DNA of 38,454 nt from Bacteroidota bacterium (GTDB lineage: Bacteria; Bacteroidota; Bacteroidia; Chitinophagales; BACL12). Under the pieces are notes generated by a model that made no database searches, had not been told where the DNA came from, and worked only from the letters and a program-made list of their open reading frames with translations. Positions 32,563 through 38,454 of this stretch are shown piece by piece. The stretch covers positions 1 to 38,454 of the forward strand of contig WGOA01000081.1 of assembly GCA_016124275.1 (NCBI GenBank), in the 5' to 3' direction. Both the position numbers and the translations under genes were made by a program. Positions within the stretch are counted from its first letter, which is position 1. Each line of letters opens with the position of its first letter.

Positions 32563-34083
32563 CTATTGGTATGTTGCCATCCCACCTTGGGAGGCAACCA
32601 GGAAAATAGCAGAATCACCTGCACATACCGCTAGTGGCTCTGGCTGATCCACGATGCGCAGACCCAGCGGGGAGCGTCGGCGAATGGCAAACAAATCGGT
32701 GAAACTGGGTCCACCCACCCTCGAAATACTGACACCACCCCCAAAATCAATGGTTGAGGAAAGAAAAGTTCCGGCGATAGCCAGATCGCCTTCCGGACTA
32801 AAGGCCACACTGACTGCACGGTCAAACCAAGGCGTGATGCCGCCGTTGGCCTCTGCCCACAGCGTATTGCCCAGGCTGTCGTAACCCACGTGTAAAATGC
32901 CCTGATCGGGAACAGAAACAGCACCAAACAAGGAAGGTGGCGAGCCGGCTTCTCCTGCGAGCGCTATGGTTCCGTCGGTCGAAATGGCCAATCCCTCCGC
33001 GCGATCACTGTCCGTACCGCCACCCGTGCGAACCCATAAAGGCGTTAAATCTGCGGTAAAACGGCCCAGAAAAGTATCCCATTCCCCCGCGCTATTCAGG
33101 GTAAACGGGCCAAACGGCAGCGGATTGGACCAAAACGATCCAGTTAAGTAAACACGGCCGTCTGCATCGACAGCCACAGAAGCCGCTTCTTCGCTTTCTA
33201 CCGCACCCGCATAAAACCAACCAAGTTCGGCTCCCGTTGCGCTGTAGTGGAGCACCAGCAAATCGGATAACCCGGCATTGGTCTGGCTGGTTCCGGCAAA
33301 AGCGATATCTCCTGAAAACGAACGACCGGAAACATAAATATCGCCGTCAGGGCCTACCGCAACATCGGTTCCACTGACAAATCCGCTTCCACCCATGCTC
33401 CGGGCCCAAAGTTCTGTTCCATCGCTGTCGTAGACGGCTAAAAAGAGGTCATCTCCCCCAAGGCTGGTCAGGGTGCTGCCCGCAAACGTGGCAGTTTCTT
33501 CAAACGTGCCCGTGGCGTAAACCTGACCCGCTGCGTCAACGGTGAGCCCGTAAATCGATGTTGTGCCTCCAGACCCGAATTTCCTTGCCCACAGCACATC
33601 GCCTTCGCTGCTGTAATGCGCAACAAAGCCATTGCTCAATCCGGAATTGCTCAGCGATACACCCCCGCCAAAGTTCATGGTGGCACTGAAAAATTCTCCC
33701 CCGATGACGGCTCCACCTGCTGGAGCTGCCGCCATAGCCCAGGCCCAATCTGAATTGTCGGCTCCTCCGGCGCTCCGGGCCCAAAGCGGCGTGCCATCCG
33801 GCGAAAACTTAACCAAAAAGGCATCTCCATTGCCGTTTTGGCTGGCGGCACTATTGGTAGCAGAAACCCCTGAACCAAAGTTCAACACATCGGAATCAAA
33901 CCAACCGCCCATGTAGGTGTTGCCGGCTAAAGCCGTACCGATGTCCCAGGCTTCATCGCGTTCCAGCCCATTTCCGGTTCTCGCCCAGGGGTAATCCAGG
34001 CACTGGGCAGAAAGCCATCCCGTTGTGCTGCAAAACAGCAACAGGACGCTTACTGCCGCTTTTGGGGTAAAAGTGGCATTCAT
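32563..34083 (-). CDS. Secreted SBBP beta-propeller protein, truncated by an in-frame TAG
   Basis: A protein of 506 residues up to the TAG, with a signal peptide ending WLSAQ. It has seven recurring motifs near DYPWAR, PLWARS, VLWARK, ELWARS, LGWFYA, PLWVRT and TLWAEA, each followed by a G-rich strand and VYATG/VYLTG-like words, as expected for a seven-bladed propeller of SBBP repeats. An Ig-like domain begins at PEPLAVCAGDSAIF and is cut at ATYQ-stop. Ig domains of this kind mostly read YQW at this spot, so TGG to TAG is the simplest explanation. Without the C-terminal sorting domain the product would stay in the periplasm. Confidence 0.85.
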   Translation of the reverse strand: MNATFTPKAAVSVLLLFCSTTGWLSAQCLDYPWARTGNGLERDEAWDIGTALAGNTYMGGWFDSDVLNFGSGVSATNSAASQNGNGDAFLVKFSPDGTPLWARSAGGADNSDWAWAMAAAPAGGAVIGGEFFSATMNFGGGVSLSNSGLSNGFVAHYSSEGDVLWARKFGSGGTTSIYGLTVDAAGQVYATGTFEETATFAGSTLTSLGGDDLFLAVYDSDGTELWARSMGGSGFVSGTDVAVGPDGDIYVSGRSFSGDIAFAGTSQTNAGLSDLLVLHYSATGAELGWFYAGAVESEEAASVAVDADGRVYLTGSFWSNPLPFGPFTLNSAGEWDTFLGRFTADLTPLWVRTGGGTDSDRAEGLAISTDGTIALAGEAGSPPSLFGAVSVPDQGILHVGYDSLGNTLWAEANGGITPWFDRAVSVAFSPEGDLAIAGTFLSSTIDFGGGVSISRVGGPSFTDLFAIRRRSPLGLRIVDQPEPLAVCAGDSAIFLVASQGGMATYQ

Positions 34084-34162
34084 AAAAAGTAATTAGAAAC
34101 AACTACTGGCAATTATGGTGCCAGAGCGTTCATGGAGCGTCTAAAAGCCCCTAACCACGGAG

Positions 34163-35746
34163 CTACTCGACCACCAGACGGCCGCGGCTGTTGCCGGAGA
34201 CCACGGTGTACACTCCTGGGACCAGCGAAGTAACGGACAAGACGTTGCTGGTCAGGTTCTCTTGCAACACAAGACGGCCGGTGAGGTCATACACCTGCAC
34301 CAGCGGTGCTGCAACGGTAAGGTCAAGGTTCAGAACCACTTGCGTTGAAGCGGGGTTAGGGAATAAACTCAGGGTGTTGGCACGGTACAAATCCAGGCCA
34401 GTGTTTGTGCCGATGTCCACCATTTTGCAGGATGTCCATTCGCAACCTTCCAAACCCAAAGCCACCATGCAAACTTCGTAGGTGCCGGCATTGGCATAAA
34501 CATGGTTGACAAAGGTTCCTTCAGCACTGCTTCCGTCGCCGAAGGTCCAGGAAATGATGCTGCCTGCAGGAGCGTCATAGGCGCTGAAATCAGCCGCAAG
34601 CGGCGTGGCATTGGTGTAGGTAAAGTCCACACGCTCACCGTCAGCCACGGGGATGTCCAGGGTGCGGTAAATGTACCCGGACTGGGGATTGTACAGGTGA
34701 ATGGTCAGAATTTCCAACCCTTCTGCCACCTCATCTTCGATGCCTTCAAGCACTACTGCACCGTCTGACTCGCCAGGCAGAATGGCAACCCGGGCGGGCA
34801 ATTCGTAAAAATCGCTGGCGTCTGCGCTGCCTTCATAGCCCAGGTCAAGCCAAAGCGTATCCGCCGTAATCGGGTCTCGGGAGAAGGTCAGCGTGCCCAC
34901 GCCACAACCTTCGCGAACCGCCGACCCGTCGCCATCAGCAATGAACGATTCGCCCAAACGAAGGCTGCCGAGTGCTCCTGTAGCCAGAAAAACACCCGAA
35001 TCGAAGATGCCATCCCCTACGTCTGCAACCACGAGCTTCATGTGGTACGTGGAGTCCGGCATCACCGGGTGCGTAGCCTGCAGGCGGACGGTTAAGCCGT
35101 CAAATTCCACATAGGTGGAATCCGTGCTGCTGGGGCCGCTGAACCCGTCGCCGTTGTCAACATACAGCGACGGGTTCATCATTGAATTGATGGTGTTGAT
35201 GGAAACAGGCTCTGTTGAACCCGGCACCAAGGCGATGTTGACGGTACCAGTTATGCCCGGGCCGCTGAGAAAGAAGGCAAAAACGTCGTTGAATGAGCTG
35301 CCGGCAAATTCTAAGTATTCTTCGGAGCCAAAAATGTAATCGAGCTTCAGCGTATCAGAAGAAACACGCATATCAAACTCAATAATGCACGCATCGTAAC
35401 TGGGCGCGATACTGCTGGGCATCGCATCCAAATCCGCATCGCCGGGCCATCCGTGCGCTGTGCTGGTTCCGCCGTAATTATTAGGTCCGGGAGCGTCCCA
35501 AATAAGCCCGGAAGAAAGCATGGCGCCGCTGCTCAAATCCAGCATGGCTGCCGATGCATCAAAAAAACCGGAGGCGTCCGGAGCGCAATTTCGGGTGGGA
35601 TTTTCCACCACAATTCCGGGGCCGGAAAGGGCGAAAATAAAGTTGCTGTCAGAGGGTTCTGACCAAACCGCCAATTGACCAAACGCAACAGGCGATAGAC
35701 AAATGAGGCCAGAGAAGGCAAACAAGCGGAGGTAAGACTTATGCAT
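34163..35746 (-). CDS. Choice-of-anchor L domain protein with PKD domain, T9SS cargo
   Basis: ATG at 35746 gives 527 residues with a signal peptide ending VAFGQ. The N-terminal half has the choice-of-anchor L signature: LSSGLIWDAPGPN, the acidic DADLDAM, FDMRVSSDTLKLDYIFGSEEY, SFNDVFAFFLSGPG and NIALVPGSTEPVSIN. A PKD-type domain follows near 400-445 (SWTFGDGSSAEGTFVNHVYANAG). The C-terminus is a T9SS type A domain with LSLFPNPASTQVVLNL and TGRLVLQENL. Proteins like this are surface or secreted and often adhesive, but the ligand is unknown. It is between two other cargo genes on the same strand. Confidence 0.9.
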   Translation of the reverse strand: MHKSYLRLFAFSGLICLSPVAFGQLAVWSEPSDSNFIFALSGPGIVVENPTRNCAPDASGFFDASAAMLDLSSGAMLSSGLIWDAPGPNNYGGTSTAHGWPGDADLDAMPSSIAPSYDACIIEFDMRVSSDTLKLDYIFGSEEYLEFAGSSFNDVFAFFLSGPGITGTVNIALVPGSTEPVSINTINSMMNPSLYVDNGDGFSGPSSTDSTYVEFDGLTVRLQATHPVMPDSTYHMKLVVADVGDGIFDSGVFLATGALGSLRLGESFIADGDGSAVREGCGVGTLTFSRDPITADTLWLDLGYEGSADASDFYELPARVAILPGESDGAVVLEGIEDEVAEGLEILTIHLYNPQSGYIYRTLDIPVADGERVDFTYTNATPLAADFSAYDAPAGSIISWTFGDGSSAEGTFVNHVYANAGTYEVCMVALGLEGCEWTSCKMVDIGTNTGLDLYRANTLSLFPNPASTQVVLNLDLTVAAPLVQVYDLTGRLVLQENLTSNVLSVTSLVPGVYTVVSGNSRGRLVVE

Positions 35747-35829
35747 GAGGTGGATTTGTAATCGGAAGGTAAAGTTTTTCCGGGCATTTTTGGCAAACCC
35801 ACCCCATTGAATGCTTTCCACCTTGCGGG

Positions 35830-37128
35830 TTAAAACCCTGGCCAAAACACGCCTGCGCTGGTTCGCGCGCCCGTATCAGCTTGATAAACAACCCAATAGA
35901 TGCCTGGGGGAAGCTGCGTTGCGGGAAAAAGGACCACTTGATCCAATCCGGCTGGCAGGGTGGTCAAGAGGCGTCCATAGGCGTCCACCAAGAGAAGCGT
36001 TCCACTGTCTGTCCCTGGCAAGGTAGTTCGAATGGCTCCCGGCACTACACTCAGCTGCAACTCAGGCAGCATGGGTTCCTCTGCGCCCGCCGTCCAACAC
36101 CAGGGCTCAAATGGACCGCCCGGCGAACCCAATGGGCAACCGTCAAACCAGTTGAAATAGCGGTTCATCGGCCCATTGGGATTGACCAATTCCAACGTGT
36201 ACCCAAAACCATCAGCGGGCTGTGGCCAGGGAATCCCATCGTTGTAAACGACGCTGTAAGCTATAGAGCCATCCGGGCGAAACAGGCGAATGACTTCGCC
36301 ATCCCCACTGTAGTTGAAGCCAAATGAGCCTATGGCATTTTCAACATCGGGGAATACGGCTTGGAAGCTGTCCAAATCGCGAGCCAGAACCAAATAGCCT
36401 CCAGCTGGCAAGCTGGTGCCTGGCGGCAAAACAAAAAGGTTGGTGTCCCGCTGATCTTTGAGCACAAAATTGCTCAGGTTAATGGCCGTGGTCGAGCGGT
36501 TGTGCCATTCTACCCAATCGCCGGGATTGCTGCCCGGTGCAGAATTGTAATTGATTTCTGAGAGCACCAGCGGCGGCTCGCATGGGGCGTATGCCCTGCC
36601 CGGTGTTCCAAACATGCAGCCGTCAAACCAATTGGCCGGGTCATTGGGGTCAGCGGAACTATTGACAATTTCCAGCGTGCGACCATGCCCGTCAGAGCCC
36701 GTTTGCCAGGGCAAGGAGTCCGTGTAAGCAAACGACACAACCACATCATTGCTGGCGTTAAACAGGCTGAGCCGCTCGCCGGAATTGCTGAACCGGAAAT
36801 TGGGCTCACCGATGACGTTCGTCACGGTGGGATAAACGGTGCTAAATGCAGCTATGTCCACCGAAATGACTAAAAATTGCCCTGCAGCCAGGACGGTTCC
36901 GTTCGGAAAATTAAATCGGTTCTCCGGAACACCATCTTTGAGGTACCAGCCAGTAAGGGTAACCGGATTGGGACTGATGTTTTGAATTTCAACCCAATCG
37001 GCCGAATTGCGGATGGAATCGCTGTGGTAATTCAGTTCCGTAAACACGACGGTTTGGGAAGAAAGCGAAGCCGCAAAGGCCAGCAAAATGCTAAAAACCA
37101 GACTTTGGCGGGCGAAACGTGCATGCAT
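35830..37128 (-). CDS. Lamin-tail-domain secreted protein, T9SS-type end
   Basis: A protein of 432 residues with a signal peptide ending SLSSQ. Two lamin tail domains are visible. One starts near VVFTELNYHSDSIRNSADWVEIQN and the other near LVLSEINYNSAPGSNPGDWVEWHN, both followed by GWYLKDG or FVLKDQ, and by GQFLVIS or GGYLVLA. Both end with the block NWFDGC--G-PG. In bacteria these Ig-like domains occur in extracellular and surface proteins, often with nucleases. The last 75 residues resemble a T9SS type A domain (LLVDAYGRLLTTLPAG, PPGIYWVVY) without the YPNP start. It precedes the choice-of-anchor L gene by 83 bases. Confidence 0.88.
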   Translation of the reverse strand: MHARFARQSLVFSILLAFAASLSSQTVVFTELNYHSDSIRNSADWVEIQNISPNPVTLTGWYLKDGVPENRFNFPNGTVLAAGQFLVISVDIAAFSTVYPTVTNVIGEPNFRFSNSGERLSLFNASNDVVVSFAYTDSLPWQTGSDGHGRTLEIVNSSADPNDPANWFDGCMFGTPGRAYAPCEPPLVLSEINYNSAPGSNPGDWVEWHNRSTTAINLSNFVLKDQRDTNLFVLPPGTSLPAGGYLVLARDLDSFQAVFPDVENAIGSFGFNYSGDGEVIRLFRPDGSIAYSVVYNDGIPWPQPADGFGYTLELVNPNGPMNRYFNWFDGCPLGSPGGPFEPWCWTAGAEEPMLPELQLSVVPGAIRTTLPGTDSGTLLLVDAYGRLLTTLPAGLDQVVLFPATQLPPGIYWVVYQADTGARTSAGVFWPGF

Positions 37129-37265
37129 TGTCGCGAAGTTCGCGCGAATTCTGTCGAATTGGCGATCAATGTTACCCCAAGGTTAAGTTTCTGTTAACAG
37201 CGCATGGTAAACGGCGCCTGCCTCAGCCGCGCCAACAGCCATCACCACCCGCCTGATGCTTGCCG

Positions 37266-37682
37266 TTAAGCCTGGGCCAGCGCCTCGCGGATAGCAGTTG
37301 GGTTGATGGCCGAATGAGAGCTGCGGTAAAAAACAGCACCGTTTCGAACCAACAAAACCTGCGGGGACTCGTGTTGCACCCGCAGGGTCTGCGCCACGGT
37401 CTGGGACAACTCGCGATAGGCAATCAGATCCAAAAACCAGCAATCAAGGGCCTCTGCGGGCACATTCCACCCGGTTTCCAATCGGTTAAGCGCCATGGCG
37501 CTGATGGAGCAACGCGTGGAATGCTTAAAAATGAGGCAGGGACGCGCCTTGGAGCGCTCCAGAATTTCCTGAATTTGCGCGCTCCGTTCCAGAGCGGTCC
37601 ACACAGGAGCGCCAACTTTCGCAGTTGACAATGAGGAAGAAACAGGGGTTTCCCCGCTGAAGATTCGGTCGAAAATGCCCAT
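37266..37682 (-). CDS. ytxJ: Bacillithiol system redox-active protein YtxJ
   Basis: ATG at 37682 gives 138 residues, the usual size. The frame is open further upstream, but those 100 codons overlap the divergent gene. It has a thioredoxin-like layout with CLIFKHSTRCSISAMALNRLE, where the Cys in STRCSIS is the active one, then LDLIAYRELSQ and HESPQVLLVRNGAVFYRSSH. YtxJ proteins are thought to act as monothiol bacilliredoxins which remove bacillithiol from proteins. This indicates that the host uses bacillithiol, as many Bacteroidota do. It is divergent from the oxidoreductase gene with 160 bases between. Confidence 0.93.
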   Translation of the reverse strand: MGIFDRIFSGETPVSSSLSTAKVGAPVWTALERSAQIQEILERSKARPCLIFKHSTRCSISAMALNRLETGWNVPAEALDCWFLDLIAYRELSQTVAQTLRVQHESPQVLLVRNGAVFYRSSHSAINPTAIREALAQA

Positions 37683-37842
37683 TTTACCGAAAGTTGAGCG
37701 GGCTATGCCTGAAATATTGCCCGCATTGTACCTGAATATGGAGTAAGAACGTCTGGACCCCGCATTTGGTTTCCGCTTGTGGGGTGTTTTTCTTCGTGGG
37801 TCGCGCAAGCCTTCCGCCAAAACGCGCAGCAACCCTTCGGCC

Positions 37843-38454
37843 ATGGAAACTAACCAAGCACCCCAGCTTCCCCTGGTGCACTCGTACAAAAAACAGCGGC
37901 CTGAAGGCAAATGGGACATCGCGATCATCGGTAGCGGACTGGGCTCGTTGGTCTGTGGGGTCCTGTTGGCACGCCAGGGCAAGAAAGTCCTGATGCTGGA
38001 GCAACACTACACGCCAGGTGGTTTTACCCATGTGTTCAAACGAAAACGGTTCGAATGGGATGTCGGCATCCACTACATCGGCGAAGTGCACGACCCTTCG
38101 TCGGGGTTGCGCAAACTGTTTGATGCCCTGAGCGAAAACCAGCTGGAATGGGCCGATGTTGGCGACGTTTACGACCGGCTCGTATTTGGCGAAACCCTGT
38201 ACGAACTGCCCAAAGGAGCGCGCGCTTTTTCCGAGCGCATGAAAGCCTATTTTCCGGCAGAGCACCAGGCCATTGACCGCTACATGGAGGCCGTGTTCGG
38301 CGCATCGCGCTCCGCGCGCGGTTTCTTCATGGAAAAAGCCATGCCCCCGCTGGCCAGCGCAGTAGCCGGGACCTGGATGCGCCGCAAATTCCTCCGCTAT
38401 TCCGATCAGACCACATTGGAGGTGCTGCGCGGTTTAACCCGCAACGAGCAATTA
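37843..38454 (+). CDS. Retinol-saturase-like FAD-dependent oxidoreductase (N-terminal part)
   Basis: The frame opens with ATG at 37843 and reads 204 codons to the window end with no stop. After a short polar start comes the FAD fold, DIAIIGSGLGSLVCGVLLARQ, and the second motif VLMLEQHYTPGGFTHVFKR, then FEWDVGIHYIGEV. This is the pattern of the RetSat/CrtISO branch of the CrtI superfamily, whose members saturate or isomerise polyenes. The family often has about 500 residues, so more than half is missing. It may act on carotenoids, but it lies 18 kb from the crt genes. Its upstream gene ytxJ is divergent. Confidence 0.88.
   Translation, partial: METNQAPQLPLVHSYKKQRPEGKWDIAIIGSGLGSLVCGVLLARQGKKVLMLEQHYTPGGFTHVFKRKRFEWDVGIHYIGEVHDPSSGLRKLFDALSENQLEWADVGDVYDRLVFGETLYELPKGARAFSERMKAYFPAEHQAIDRYMEAVFGASRSARGFFMEKAMPPLASAVAGTWMRRKFLRYSDQTTLEVLRGLTRNEQL

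Noticed and set aside
11274-32565. Stop-codon recoding as the reason for the in-frame TGA and TAG
   Set aside because: Two different stop codons are involved, plus a frameshift; other genes here end on TGA and TAA in the normal way; and no selenocysteine- or pyrrolysine-type context is seen.
37684-38265. Minus-strand open frame of 193 codons at the right end
   Set aside because: It is antisense to the FAD oxidoreductase, which has clear dinucleotide-binding motifs.

Overview
The window reads as a chromosomal segment of a Bacteroidota bacterium, most likely of the class Saprospiria (this rank is an inference). Supporting signs are many large secreted proteins ending in type IX secretion (T9SS) type A sorting domains, Bacteroidota-typical families (DUF4837, DUF4292, choice-of-anchor L, a YtxJ-type bacillithiol protein), a CruF/CrtD-like carotenoid pair, and exact matches to the Bacteroidota -7 promoter element TAnnTTTG before several genes. 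Both ends cut through genes.

Bases 1-10507 hold one long minus-strand block of envelope genes. In transcription order these are a polysaccharide flippase, dUTPase (dut), a large TPR lipoprotein, a DUF4292 lipoprotein, an EnvC-like murein hydrolase activator, TatA, an MltD-like lytic transglycosylase with LysM repeats, a DUF4837 lipoprotein, a small membrane protein, and the first codons of an exported protein. The promoter region of that last gene carries a run of 16 G, placed like the spacer of a phase-variable promoter.

Bases about 10630-17220 form an accessory island. Its left part is clearly AT-rich against the GC-rich neighbours. It holds a diverged tandem duplication of about 1.1-1.2 kb. 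Each copy carries a remnant of a sulfotransferase gene, a promoter region and a T9SS-type secreted protein of about 299 residues. Copy 1 is broken by one in-frame TGA; copy 2 is intact. The stop of copy 2 overlaps, as ATGA, the start of a giant HEXXH metallopeptidase/beta-helix T9SS gene, which itself carries a frameshift after about 75 codons.

Bases 17271-21784 (minus strand) hold a CruF-like carotenoid protein, a CrtD/CrtI-type desaturase, a yeast-Fcy1-like cytosine deaminase and two proteins of unknown function. Bases 22060-25790 (plus strand) hold a secreted trypsin-like protease with FnIII and GEVED domains and a small T9SS cargo protein, each followed by a strong intrinsic terminator. 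Then come a TPR protein, a hairpin-rich non-coding element, an outer-membrane barrel-like protein, a small protein and a sugar-phosphate nucleotidyltransferase.

Bases 29109-37128 form a second T9SS cargo cluster. It contains an FG-GAP/ASPIC-UnbV protein, a seven-bladed SBBP-propeller protein interrupted by an in-frame TAG at a probable Trp codon, a choice-of-anchor L protein with a PKD domain, and a lamin-tail-domain protein. The window ends with YtxJ and, divergently, the start of a retinol-saturase-like FAD oxidoreductase.

The strongest themes are the number of T9SS cargo genes, three of them interrupted by single small lesions, and the duplicated module beside the metallopeptidase. No tRNA, rRNA, CRISPR array, complete transposase or integrase was seen.
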